Positions 51,945-64,000 of a stretch of 64,000 nucleotides of DNA are shown piece by piece. The notes under the pieces were generated by a model that saw only the letters and a list, made by a program, of their open reading frames with translations, did not search any database and was not told where the DNA came from. A program made the position numbers and the translations under genes. Position 1 is the stretch's first letter. Each line of letters starts with the position of its first letter. The DNA comes from Planctomycetota bacterium (GTDB lineage Bacteria > Planctomycetota > Planctomycetia > Isosphaerales > Isosphaeraceae): NCBI GenBank assembly GCA_028291545.1, contig JAQGHR010000130.1, positions 1 to 64,000 on the forward strand, read 5' to 3'.

Positions 51945-53183
51945 ATGCGCATCTTCATCTCGGCGGGCGAGCCGAGCGGCGACCTCCACGCCGCCAATCT
52001 CGCGCGGGCGATCCTTGCCCGGCGGCCTGATACGGAAATCGTCGGCTTCGGGGGCGAACACCTCAAGGCCACCGGCGCGACGTTGCTCTACCCGCTCACC
52101 GAGCTGGCCGTGATGTGGTTCGGCCGGGTCTTGCTCAACCTGCGCAAGTTCTTCAAATTGGCCGACCAGGCCGACGCCTACTTCCGCGACGAGAAGCCGG
52201 ATGCCGTCGTCCTGATCGACTACCCCGGCTTCCACTGGGCGCTGGCCAAGAGGGCCAAGGCACGGGGAATCCCGGTCATCTACTACGTGCCACCGCAATT
52301 GTGGGCCTGGGCCGGTTGGCGGGTGAAGAAGGTCCAGAAATGGGTTGATCACGTCCTCTGTAGCCTTCCGTTCGAGCCGCAGTGGTATCACGAACGAGGA
52401 GTGCCGGGCGCGACGTTCGTGGGACATCCCTACTTCGACGAGCTGGCCGACCGTCCCCTCGATCATGAGTTCCTCGGCGAGCAGTCGATGCGGGAGGCCC
52501 CCGTCGTTGTCCTCCTGCCCGGTTCTCGGACCCAGGAACTCGAGCGCAACTTTCCGGCGATGCTCCGCGCCGCGTCGAAGGTGCTGGCGAGGCGAAAGAA
52601 CGTCCGGTTCGTGGTCGCATGCCTCCACGAAAAGCACCGATCGCTGGCCCGCGAGATGTTGCGCCAATCGGGACTGCTGATCCCCTCGCTCGAAATCCAC
52701 TGCGGCAGGACGGCCGAGCTGATCCGCATGGCCGACCTCGCCTGGGCCGTGTCGGGCTCCGTGGGCCTGGAGTTGATGAACGAGGCGCTGCCTACGGTCG
52801 TGGTCTACACGATCAAGCCCTTCGATCTGATGGTGGCCCGCCGGTTCATGACCACGAAGTTCATCAGCCTCGTGAATCTCCTCGCCGACGCCGAGGTCAT
52901 GCCCGAGTATCTGACCGACCGTGACGTTTCGTCCGAGATGGCCGAACACGCGCTCCTCTGGCTGAACGACCCCGCCGAGCGGGCCAAGGCATCCCAGTGC
53001 CTGGCCTCGTTGCGAAATCGGGTGGCGGTCCCCGGGGCGTCGGAGCGAGCGGCGGATCGTGTCATCGGCGTGATTGAAGGTCGATCGGCCACCCTTCGCG
53101 GCCCACATCGGCCGCCGGAATCTCGCCCGGCCCGGCGGGACGAGGACGGTTCCGCTCCGGGGATGAGTCTTACGTCTTCCTGA
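51945..53183 (+). CDS. lpxB: Lipid-A-disaccharide synthase
   Basis: A 412-residue family 19 glycosyltransferase that joins UDP-2,3-diacylglucosamine and lipid X in lipid A synthesis. Motifs are MRIFISAGEPSGDLHAANL, DAVVLIDYPGFHWALAKRAK, IYYVPPQLWAWAGWR, VVVLLPGSRTQELERNFP and AWAVSGSVGLELMNEALPTVVVY. A Pro/Arg-rich tail of about 30 residues is extra. ATG 51945. It supports a lipopolysaccharide outer membrane. Confidence 0.93.
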   Translation: MRIFISAGEPSGDLHAANLARAILARRPDTEIVGFGGEHLKATGATLLYPLTELAVMWFGRVLLNLRKFFKLADQADAYFRDEKPDAVVLIDYPGFHWALAKRAKARGIPVIYYVPPQLWAWAGWRVKKVQKWVDHVLCSLPFEPQWYHERGVPGATFVGHPYFDELADRPLDHEFLGEQSMREAPVVVLLPGSRTQELERNFPAMLRAASKVLARRKNVRFVVACLHEKHRSLAREMLRQSGLLIPSLEIHCGRTAELIRMADLAWAVSGSVGLELMNEALPTVVVYTIKPFDLMVARRFMTTKFISLVNLLADAEVMPEYLTDRDVSSEMAEHALLWLNDPAERAKASQCLASLRNRVAVPGASERAADRVIGVIEGRSATLRGPHRPPESRPARRDEDGSAPGMSLTSS

Positions 53184-53289
53184 GCGTGGCGCCCGGCTGA
53201 TCGTTTGGGCCTGGATTGGCGGGCATGCGTGTTGCGTGCGATAATCGCGGGCTGAGCAACCCGTAACGCACCGATCTGGATACGCCCAA

Positions 53290-55350
<2,061 letters not shown>

Positions 55351-55523
55351 GGTCGCCATGGCATGCCCTACGGGCATCTTGCCTCCCGGCCCGTTGGTGG
55401 ACTAGATTGATAGGGGGCGCGTCCGCGCGGCCCCGGTCGATTCGGCGTCGGCGCGCCGCCTCCCCCGGCCGAGATTGAACGGAACTCCACCCGGACGGAT
55501 GACTCAGGCCCCAGGAGGGCGAT

Positions 55524-56894
55524 ATGCCTCGCCGAAACTTGCGAGCGGTGCTGGTCGTCTTGGCGATCTCGCTGCTGTGCTGGCGCACCAGCCTCTCGGC
55601 CAAACCTCGCGACGAGATCATGGAACTCTATGGCGTCTTCGTGGACGCCGTCGAGCAAGTGGAAGCCAATTACGTGCGGTCCGTGCCCCGCAAGGAACTG
55701 CTCGAGAGTGCCCTTCGGGGCATGCTGCAGAATCTGGACGAGCACTCGACCTACCTCAACGAGACGGACTGGAAGCAGTTCCAGAAAGAGATCGGCGAGA
55801 GCTACATCGGGATCGGCGTGAGTGTGGTCATCGACGCCGAAACGAACCGGCTCAAGATCCTCGCGCCGCTCGTCGGCGCCCCGGCGTATGTGGCGGGTGC
55901 GATGGCGGGCGATACGGTGCTGGAAGTCGACGGCCAGTCCACCGAGGGGTGGTCCCGCGACAAGGCCGTCGAAGCGCTCCAGGGCCGGCCCGGAACGTCG
56001 GTCAAGCTCACCGTCCTGCACCCCGGGGCGGAGAAGACCGAGACGCTCGCGATCCAGCGGGCGGTGATCGAGCAGCCGAGCGTCCTGGGCGACCTCCGCA
56101 AGCCCGACGACTCGTGGGATTTCTTGATCGACAAGGACGCCAAGATCGGCTACATCCGCCTCGGCGGCTTCCACCAGGATACGCCCGAGGACTTCAAGAA
56201 GGCCCTGACGGAACTCAAAGCTCAGGGCATGAAGGGCCTCGTCATCGACCTTCGCAACAATCCCGGTGGCCTCCTGACCGCCGCGGTCGAGATGTGCGAC
56301 ATGTTCGTCGAGAGCGGCCGTATCGTCAGCACCAAGGGCCGCAACACCAAGGAAAAGGTGTACGACGCCGAGAAGGGCGGCCTGTACGACGCGCCTGATG
56401 CGAAGCCATCGGAAGGGCTCCCGATCGCGATCCTGGTCAACCAGTATTCGGCCTCCGCCGCCGAGATCCTCTCGGCCTGTCTGCAGGACCACCATCGCGC
56501 CGTGGTCGTTGGACATCGCACGTATGGTAAGGGCTCGGTGCAAAACATCGTGCCCCTGGACGACGGCGACAGCGTCTTGAAGCTGACCGTGGCAACCTAC
56601 TGGCGGCCCTCGGGCAAGAATATCCACCGCTTCAAGAACGCCAAGGAAAAAGATGAATGGGGCGTTTCGCCCGACCCCGGCTACGAGGTCAACCTCTCGG
56701 ACACCGAGCTGGAAACCTGGCTGTATGCCCGGCGCGACCGCGACCTGATCTCCAGCCATAACCCGGTCAAGCCCAAGATCGGCAAAGATGGGAAGCCCGA
56801 GCCGGTCAAGCCCTACGTGGACAAGCCGCTCGATAAAGCCCTGGAGTTTGTTCAGGCTCAGATCAAGGGCGCAAAGGCCGAACCGCCGAAGTGA
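55524..56894 (+). CDS. C-terminal processing peptidase (S41 family)
   Basis: A 456-residue periplasmic protease with a signal anchor (VLVVLAISLLCW). A PDZ domain spans about 95-180, and the S41 catalytic Ser311/Lys336 dyad is in NQYSASAAEIL and RTYGKGSVQ, with the substrate-cleft sequence LRNNPGGLL. Members trim the C-termini of envelope proteins. A C-terminal tail follows (about 375-456), and a Lys/Pro-rich end. ATG 55524. Confidence 0.93.
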   Translation: MPRRNLRAVLVVLAISLLCWRTSLSAKPRDEIMELYGVFVDAVEQVEANYVRSVPRKELLESALRGMLQNLDEHSTYLNETDWKQFQKEIGESYIGIGVSVVIDAETNRLKILAPLVGAPAYVAGAMAGDTVLEVDGQSTEGWSRDKAVEALQGRPGTSVKLTVLHPGAEKTETLAIQRAVIEQPSVLGDLRKPDDSWDFLIDKDAKIGYIRLGGFHQDTPEDFKKALTELKAQGMKGLVIDLRNNPGGLLTAAVEMCDMFVESGRIVSTKGRNTKEKVYDAEKGGLYDAPDAKPSEGLPIAILVNQYSASAAEILSACLQDHHRAVVVGHRTYGKGSVQNIVPLDDGDSVLKLTVATYWRPSGKNIHRFKNAKEKDEWGVSPDPGYEVNLSDTELETWLYARRDRDLISSHNPVKPKIGKDGKPEPVKPYVDKPLDKALEFVQAQIKGAKAEPPK

Positions 56895-56945
56895 TCCTGG
56901 ATCCCGCGAAGTTCGAGGCCGGATTGACTCCGCTCTAGTAGTGGG

Positions 56946-56961
56946 TCTCGAATCTCGAACT
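56946..56961 (+). repeat. Copy 1 of a dispersed 16-bp sequence (tctcgaatctcgaact)
   Basis: The 16 bases tctcgaatctcgaact occur here and again at 59933-59948, in both cases soon followed by gga(a)atctcaa and a C-rich end. Shorter relatives (gattcgagat and its complement) are found at 21611-21640 and 59854. It lies in the ctp-tsaD gap. Confidence 0.5.
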
Positions 56962-57054
56962 CGCCTCCGGAAATCTCAATCCGTTCCCGGCCGGTTCCCT
57001 GCCCGATCCTTCGCGGCGTGGAACCGGCCTGTCTTCTTATGGAGACATCCACGA

Positions 57055-58149
57055 GTGCTGCTCCTCGCCCTGGAGACAACCTGCGACGAGACGGGTGCCG
57101 CCGTGCTCGACGGGCCGGCCCCGCCGATGATCGGCGTCCCGCGCGTGCTATCGAGTGTCGTTGCTTCGCAGATCGACCTGCACGAGCGGTTCGGAGGCGT
57201 CGTCCCGGAGATCGCGGCGCGGGCGCATGTCCGGCAGCTTCTGCCGGTGATCGACGAGGCCCTCAAACGCGCGGGAGTGACCCTCGCCCAGATCCACATG
57301 ATCGCCGTCGCAACCCGGCCGGGACTCGTCGGGGCGCTGATCGTGGGATTGACCGCCGCGAAGAGCCTCGCCCTGGCCCTCGACGTACCTCTCGTGGCGA
57401 TCGACCACCTCGAAGGACATCTCTACGCCTGCCAGCTCGCCTATCCCGATCGCGAAGTCTATCCTTGCGTGGGTCTGGTTGTTTCCGGTGGGCATACGAG
57501 CCTGTATCATTGCCGAGGTCCCATCGATGCCGAACTCCTCGGCGGCACCATCGACGACGCGGCCGGTGAGGCGTTCGACAAGGTTGCCAGCCTTCTCGGC
57601 CTCGGCTATCCCGGCGGCCCCGAGATCGAGCGCGTTGCGCGGTCGGGCAATCCGAAGGCATTCGCTTTCCCCCGGTCATTCCTCCACGACGAGCGGATCG
57701 CTTTCAGCTTCTCGGGCCTGAAGACCGCCGTGCTCTATGCCCTGAAAGGTCAAGACGCCCGAACAACGTCGGTTGCGCCTCCCCCCGCTCTCGTGGCCGA
57801 TCTGGCCGCGAGCTTCCAGGACGCGGTCGTCGAGATCCTCGCCGCCAAGGCTCGCCAGGCGTTGCGCCGGACCGGCCTCCGCCGGCTCGGCCTGGGCGGC
57901 GGCGTGGCAGCCAACGGCCGATTCCGCGATCGGATCGCCGCCATGGCCCGGGATGAGGGCGTCGAGCTCTTCATCCCTCCGTTGTCCCTCTGCACCGACA
58001 ATGCCGCGATGGGCGGCATCGCGTTCGCGAAGCTCGCGGCGGGACAGGTTGCGGAACTGGATGTGGATGTGACGCCGGGATTGGTGAGGCCGGGGAGGTC
58101 GAACGGATCGTCAACGAAAACGGGGGCCGGAAAACCGGCCCCCGCATGA
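57055..58149 (+). CDS. tsaD: tRNA N6-adenosine threonylcarbamoyltransferase TsaD
   Basis: A 364-residue ASKHA-fold ATPase that forms t6A37 in tRNAs decoding ANN codons. Seen are LALETTCDETGAAV, the iron ligands His118 and His122 in IDHLEGHLYA, VVSGGHTSLY, IDDAAGEAFDKVA and the C-terminal GGGVAANGRFR. GTG 57055 with GGAG eleven bases upstream gives the family's expected N-terminus; the frame runs farther upstream over the ctp gene. Its last codons form the hairpin at 58122-58143. Confidence 0.93.
   Translation: MLLLALETTCDETGAAVLDGPAPPMIGVPRVLSSVVASQIDLHERFGGVVPEIAARAHVRQLLPVIDEALKRAGVTLAQIHMIAVATRPGLVGALIVGLTAAKSLALALDVPLVAIDHLEGHLYACQLAYPDREVYPCVGLVVSGGHTSLYHCRGPIDAELLGGTIDDAAGEAFDKVASLLGLGYPGGPEIERVARSGNPKAFAFPRSFLHDERIAFSFSGLKTAVLYALKGQDARTTSVAPPPALVADLAASFQDAVVEILAAKARQALRRTGLRRLGLGGGVAANGRFRDRIAAMARDEGVELFIPPLSLCTDNAAMGGIAFAKLAAGQVAELDVDVTPGLVRPGRSNGSSTKTGAGKPAPA
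58122..58143 (-). terminator. Intrinsic terminator of groEL inside the tsaD 3' end
   Basis: Nine-base GC stem GGGGGCCGG/CCGGCCCCC with an AAAA (TTTT on the minus strand) loop. On the minus strand it is followed by gttttcgtt, a T-rich run, so it fits rho-independent termination of the groEL transcript. The same bases encode the last residues of TsaD. Confidence 0.65.
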
Positions 58150-58174
58150 TTCTTCCGAGTGGACGACTTGAATC

Positions 58175-59956
<1,782 letters not shown>

Positions 59957-59977
59957 TCAAATCCTTCCGGGACGGGT

Positions 59978-60271
59978 TCAACCTTCGACGACAGCGAGGA
60001 TGTCATCCTCACGCATCAGGAGTACTTCCTTGCCCGCGTCCAGCTTGAACGGGTCGCCGGCGTAGGAGGTGAAGATGACGTTGTCGCCGATCTTGACCTG
60101 CAACTCGCGACGCTTGCCGTCCTTGGTGATCCGGCCGTCGCCGACGGCCACGACCTTACCCTTCTGCGGCTTGTCTTTGGCCGTGTCCGGCAGCACGATG
60201 CCACCGGCCGTGGTGGCCTTGGCCTCCTCACGCTCGACAACCACCCGATCCCCTAGGGGCTGAATCTTCAT
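59978..60271 (-). CDS. groES: 10 kDa co-chaperonin GroES
   Basis: A 97-residue lid protein of GroEL with MKIQPLGDRVVVER, GGIVLPDTAKDKPQKGKVVAVG and GDNVIFTSYAGD, plus the C-terminal LLMREDDILAVVEG, as in all GroES. ATG 60271; the upstream frame to 60331 lacks family residues. I found no CIRCE element (TTAGCACTC-N9-GAGTGCTAA) upstream, so HrcA control is not evident. Confidence 0.97.
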   Translation of the reverse strand: MKIQPLGDRVVVEREEAKATTAGGIVLPDTAKDKPQKGKVVAVGDGRITKDGKRRELQVKIGDNVIFTSYAGDPFKLDAGKEVLLMREDDILAVVEG

Positions 60272-61306
60272 CGCTCTCGTCTCCTCGATCGATCGCCGGC
60301 CCGATTCTCGCCGCAGCGCCGAGCCGGTCACAAGTCGTCATCTCGAATCCGACTCGTCACCGCGCCACTACCGACACGAGAACGGACGGACGTTCGCGAC
60401 ACCCAAGATGCAATCGTTGTGCCTCGGATCGATCCTGCAATGTAAGTCGAACTTGCATATTAACTTGCAAGAAATCATGCCGGGTCCGACTCAACCGTGG
60501 CGAACTGCCGAAGCCGCCTGGATGGCTCATACCGTCCTGCCATTTCGGCAGCCGAAGCCGCGTCTCCCGATTCGCGGTTTGTCCGAGAACCGCCGGGGAA
60601 AGATTCGTGTGATAGGATTGTGAGAATCCCGGCCCAGCCGCACCTCCCGATTCCACAACCCCCTTGTGACCAACCTGGCCGGCGACCCCGCGTGGCCTAA
60701 AAATCGCGAAAAGTCTCTCCAATCGAGAGATCGCGTAAAGTAATTGCGTGCATGCAATTACAGCAAATTTCCATATGGAGAGGAAAGGAATTGCGATTAT
60801 TTTGAAAAGATCCGTGGGTAGAGTGATTGACGGGTTGTCGCGAATCGTTAGTATGGATGCACGCTGCTGTCACTCATGCCTTCGGTTCATAGCTTTCCCC
60901 GCCGAGCTTATTTCGTCGCGACGATTGCGTCTACGCGGTTCGGTATCCTGACGTCCGGGGGGCTCCCGTGCGTCGTTGACTGGTCCTTTTCTCCGTGTGT
61001 GGGGACCACGTCCACATCCGTGATGGGTTGTGAAACCGGGGAGGATTTGAGGTGGGGTAGTGGCGCAGAAGCCACGTTTGTGGATCGATGAATGCCATCG
61101 ATCCCGAAATCTCGACGACCCGAGCCAGGGATGGGCTCGTTTTGGGCCTTGCGAACCGTCAAGGAACGACGGAGAACGCGAGCCGCTTCGAAACACCCAG
61201 GTGTGATCGAATCGTGTGCGATCCACCTCTCTGTCCGTGACGGTCGGCATCATCGCCGGAATACGCACCCGCAAGAAACGAGATCCCACGAGGGAGCCCC
61301 AGACCC
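60272..61306. promoter_or_regulatory. Long gene-free region with three operator-like palindromes
   Basis: No credible gene in 1035 bases between groES and the giant secreted protein. Three inverted repeats are visible: cttgca-N8-tgcaag (60453-60472), TCTCTC-caatc-GAGAGA (60714-60730) and GTAATTGC-gtgcat-GCAATTAC (60740-60761). Bases 60700-60860 are relatively AT-rich. It presumably serves the divergent groES and the secreted gene. Confidence 0.4.
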
Positions 61307-64000
61307 ATGATCGCGAATCTACGAGAGCTCCTGCGCCGAGGCGGGAGCAGGCGTTTTTCCGCATCGGCCGCCGATCGTCCCCGATCTCTGCGCCGAAAGA
61401 TGTCGCTGGAGTTACTGGAGGAGAGGCAGCTCCTGGCGGGGGGCCTGGTCGTCACAGGTCCGTTCAACGTCACCCAGCTCGCCGGCAACCAGTCCGAGCC
61501 GACGATCGCGCTCAATCCGCTCGACACCAAGAATCTCGTGGCGTTCGCCAACAACAACGATGCGAACCCCGAGGCGTTGGTGGCGTCGTATAGCAACGAC
61601 GGCGGCAAGACCTGGACGGTGAATGGTCTGTTCGCCAACGGGTCGGACGCTTTGCCGCACGCCTGCTGCGACGCCAGCGCCTCGTTCGACCAGTTCGGCA
61701 ACCTGTTCATGGTCTACCTGACCCGGGACGGGCGGGCTCCGTTGGTGATGAGCACGGACGGCGGCAAGAGCTACACACTGGTGACCACCATCAGCAGCGC
61801 AGCCGACCAGCCCAAGCTTGCGATCGGACCCGGTGGGTCGAAAGCGGCTGAGAGCCTCTGGATCGAGTACGCCGATAACAGTGGCAAGATCGGCGGCGTG
61901 GGCATGGCCGTGACCGGTCTGGGCACGGTGGGCGCCCCGACCGTCGCGCAACTCGTGCCTGGTTCGGACGGTGGGAACTTCGGGAAGCCGGCGATCGGCC
62001 CGAAGGGCGAGGTCATGTTCAGTTTCGAGTTACCGTCCGGTGGCGTCGGCCCGGCTACGCTGTACACGGCCCTAGACCCTGACGGACTCGATACGGCCCT
62101 GGGATTCGCGGCGGCGGTCAAGCTGACCGACGTCAACGTCGGTGGTTTCGCCCCGATCCCCGCGCAGCCCGCTCGGACGATCGACAGCGAAGTGTGCCTC
62201 GCGTACGACTACAGCGGCGGCACGCACGACGGACGACTCTACGCGGTGTTTACCGATTCGCCGGCCGTCAATAACGCCGACACGAACATCTTCTTGATGT
62301 ACTCCGACGATGACGGCAAGACCTGGTCCGCCCGAACGCGGGTCAACGACGATACCACGACGAACAGCCAGTTCTTCCCCAGAGTCGCCGTCGATCAGTA
62401 CTCCGGAAACGTCGGCGTCTCATTCCAGGATTGCCGCAATGACAAGGGGAGCGGCTCCGACGATCTCGACGGCATTGCCAACACCGATGCGGAGTTCTTC
62501 GCCACGGTCAGTACCGACGGCGGACAGTCGTTCCTCACCAACGTCCAGGTGAGCAACGGCCCCTCCAACGCGGAGAAGTCCGGCAACGGCGGCAACAACG
62601 GCAATGATTACGGCGACTATACAGGGCTAGCATTTGCTCACAATATCCTCTATCCGATCTGGACCGACAACAGCTCGACGCTGGGCGGCAACCCGGATCG
62701 TCCTAACCTGGAAATCGCCACGGCCCAGGTGAGTGTGGCGACGCTGACCGTAACGGCGAAGCCGATCTCTCCGACCGAGCTGACCCAGTTCAACGGAGTC
62801 GTCGCGACTTTCAAACCGGCCTCGGCCGGGATCCCGACCACGTCGTTCACCGCCCAGATCGCCTGGGGCGACGGCACACTGAGCGCCGGGACGATCACCA
62901 ATGTCGGCGGCGGTTACCAGGTTAATGGCAATCACACATACGGGATCGGTGGGACTTACGCGACGGTGGTCACCGTCACCCAGCTCGGCGGCACAACTGC
63001 GACCGGCACGGGCGTGGCCACGGTTGTGGGCTTGCCGATCAATGCGACCGGAACGACGCTCACTCTGAAGGAAGGCGATTCGTTCAGCGGCATCCTGGCT
63101 CATTTCGTCGACACGGCCCCCGTCGTTCGCCCCGCCGGATTCTACTCCTCGACGATCAGCTTCGGCGACGGGGTCAACGGGACCGGCACGGTCGTGGCGA
63201 GTCCGACCGGCGGATTCGATATCCTCGACCCGACGGGCCACGTCTACGGCGGTGGAACCTACACGGTCATCATCTCGATCACCAAGCCGGGACTGACGGT
63301 AACCACGCAGTCGTCTGCTCTGGTCACCGATAGTCCGCTGACGGCCGCCGGCCTGAATTTTCATCCGCTTGAAGGCCAGAATTACAAGGGCGCTCTCGCC
63401 ACCTTCACCGATGCGGATCCCCGGGTGCCCGGCGTCACGAATTACTTCGCCACGATCGACTGGGGCGACGGCTCGAGTCCCACGGCGGGGCGCATCGCAC
63501 CCAATCCGGTCGGTCCCGGTTTCATTGTTCAGGGCGACCATCCCTACAACGTCGGCTCGTTCACGGTCGTCGTCACGATCGGCAACTTCTCTGGCGGCAG
63601 CACGGCGGTCGCCGTCTCCTCCGCGGATGTGCAGGATGCGCCGCTGACGTCGCAGGGATTCGACATGGCTCAGACGGCCGGGGTGACCTTCAACTCCATC
63701 GTGGCCGGGTTCAGCGACTCCGACCCGAGGTTGAATCCCAGCTCTCAATACGCCGCCATGATCGATTGGGGGGACGGCACGACGCAACCTGGCCAAGTCG
63801 TCGTCAACGAGGACGGCGGCTATCTGGTCAAGGGAATCCACGCTTACCGGCCCGGCAGCTTCCAGATTAGCACCACGATCACCGACAATGCCGGCGCGAC
63901 CACGGTTGCCACCAGTACGGCCACTGTGCCGGATTCGCCGGTGACGCTCGTGCTTTCAACGAAGGTCGTCCTGCCCGAGGGAGTCGCTCAGGACGCGATC
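61307..64000 (+). CDS. Giant secreted surface protein, BNR/sialidase-like then PKD-like repeats (3' end outside window)
   Basis: 898 codons are visible and the frame is open to the window end. The N-terminus has a basic stretch and a LEPR-XLL-type motif (MSLELLEERQLLAGG). Residues about 50-470 are beta-propeller-like BNR repeats (SNDGGKTWTVN, MSTDGGKSYT, YSDDDGKTWSA, STDGGQSFL). From about 480 onward come at least four PKD/SdrD-like beta-sandwich repeats of about 100 residues, each with a W/F-G-D-G motif (IAWGDGTL, ISFGDGVN, IDWGDGSSP, IDWGDGTTQ) and a tail such as HxYxxGxxxTVVVTI. ATG 61307 has only a weak GGGAG upstream. It is likely anchored or matrix-forming at the cell surface. Confidence 0.85.
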   Translation, partial: MIANLRELLRRGGSRRFSASAADRPRSLRRKMSLELLEERQLLAGGLVVTGPFNVTQLAGNQSEPTIALNPLDTKNLVAFANNNDANPEALVASYSNDGGKTWTVNGLFANGSDALPHACCDASASFDQFGNLFMVYLTRDGRAPLVMSTDGGKSYTLVTTISSAADQPKLAIGPGGSKAAESLWIEYADNSGKIGGVGMAVTGLGTVGAPTVAQLVPGSDGGNFGKPAIGPKGEVMFSFELPSGGVGPATLYTALDPDGLDTALGFAAAVKLTDVNVGGFAPIPAQPARTIDSEVCLAYDYSGGTHDGRLYAVFTDSPAVNNADTNIFLMYSDDDGKTWSARTRVNDDTTTNSQFFPRVAVDQYSGNVGVSFQDCRNDKGSGSDDLDGIANTDAEFFATVSTDGGQSFLTNVQVSNGPSNAEKSGNGGNNGNDYGDYTGLAFAHNILYPIWTDNSSTLGGNPDRPNLEIATAQVSVATLTVTAKPISPTELTQFNGVVATFKPASAGIPTTSFTAQIAWGDGTLSAGTITNVGGGYQVNGNHTYGIGGTYATVVTVTQLGGTTATGTGVATVVGLPINATGTTLTLKEGDSFSGILAHFVDTAPVVRPAGFYSSTISFGDGVNGTGTVVASPTGGFDILDPTGHVYGGGTYTVIISITKPGLTVTTQSSALVTDSPLTAAGLNFHPLEGQNYKGALATFTDADPRVPGVTNYFATIDWGDGSSPTAGRIAPNPVGPGFIVQGDHPYNVGSFTVVVTIGNFSGGSTAVAVSSADVQDAPLTSQGFDMAQTAGVTFNSIVAGFSDSDPRLNPSSQYAAMIDWGDGTTQPGQVVVNEDGGYLVKGIHAYRPGSFQISTTITDNAGATTVATSTATVPDSPVTLVLSTKVVLPEGVAQDAI

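Noticed and set aside
57018-57569. Plus-strand frame over the start of tsaD
   Set aside because: Arginine-rich shadow; the TsaD frame has all family motifs.
60272-60420. CIRCE element for HrcA upstream of groES
   Set aside because: I looked for TTAGCACTC-N9-GAGTGCTAA and saw no match.
62627-63841. 404-codon minus-strand frame
   Set aside because: Antisense to the giant secreted protein whose WGDG repeats are clearly coding on the plus strand.

Overview
The window is a GC-rich bacterial chromosome segment that most resembles a planctomycete of the Isosphaeraceae type (inference from gene content). The signs are a DUF1501 Tat protein, a DUF1570 zinc-peptidase-like protein, a DUF3179 protein, an ECF sigma factor fused to a membrane segment and WD40 repeats, a PEP-CTERM protein, two secreted proteins with an N-terminal motif of the LEPR-XLL type, planctomycete-style leucine-rich repeats, and a leaderless-looking scatter of single housekeeping genes. 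No rRNA, tRNA, CRISPR array, transposase or prophage was recognised.

Layout. 0-5.6 kb: a partial gene, a secreted TPR-like protein, a molybdopterin oxidoreductase coupled to a small thioredoxin-fold protein, and the ECF/WD40 protein. 6-10 kb: a TolC-type outer-membrane protein, an ArsR regulator, a CusF-Sco copper lipoprotein and a creatininase-family hydrolase. 10-17.6 kb: glutamate dehydrogenase, an LRR protein, purB, rpsU, rpsR and secreted proteins. 17.8-22.5 kb: pilT, pilB and a CvpA-like gene behind hisF. 22.6-32 kb: HEAT protein, PEP-CTERM protein, dinG, a thiS-thiG fusion, a CAP-domain protein, ruvC, cysS and ispF. 33-40.7 kb: csrA, a Tat aldo/keto reductase, an RRM protein, DUF1501, DUF3179 and an ABC exporter.

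40.8-48.9 kb is the most interesting part: an iron-sulfur assembly (SUF) cluster. It runs, all on the plus strand, sufR, hicB-hicA, sufC, antitoxin-PIN toxin, sufB, antitoxin-mazF, sufD, a two-domain sulfurtransferase, sufE and a DUF59 (SufT/MIP18-like) gene. Three different toxin-antitoxin-like pairs are therefore interleaved between essential suf genes, no cysteine desulfurase (sufS) is present, and sufB carries an in-frame TAG stop codon in an otherwise full-length reading frame. A 7-6-7 inverted repeat upstream of sufR is a candidate SufR operator.

49-64 kb: an S24/LexA-fold regulator lacking its catalytic residues, a degenerate sigma-54-activator-like protein, lpxB, a DUF255 thioredoxin-domain protein, a C-terminal processing protease, tsaD, groEL, groES, and the first 898 codons of a giant secreted BNR/PKD-type protein that runs off the window end.

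A structural theme is that each separated convergent gene junction examined holds a strong inverted repeat (319-393, 7705-7746, 14475-14488, 17700-17772, 35571-35643, 58122-58143), consistent with bidirectional terminators, some of which may be REP-like dispersed elements. Start codons were chosen from ribosome-binding sites and family lengths; functional names rest on reading motifs by eye, without database searches.
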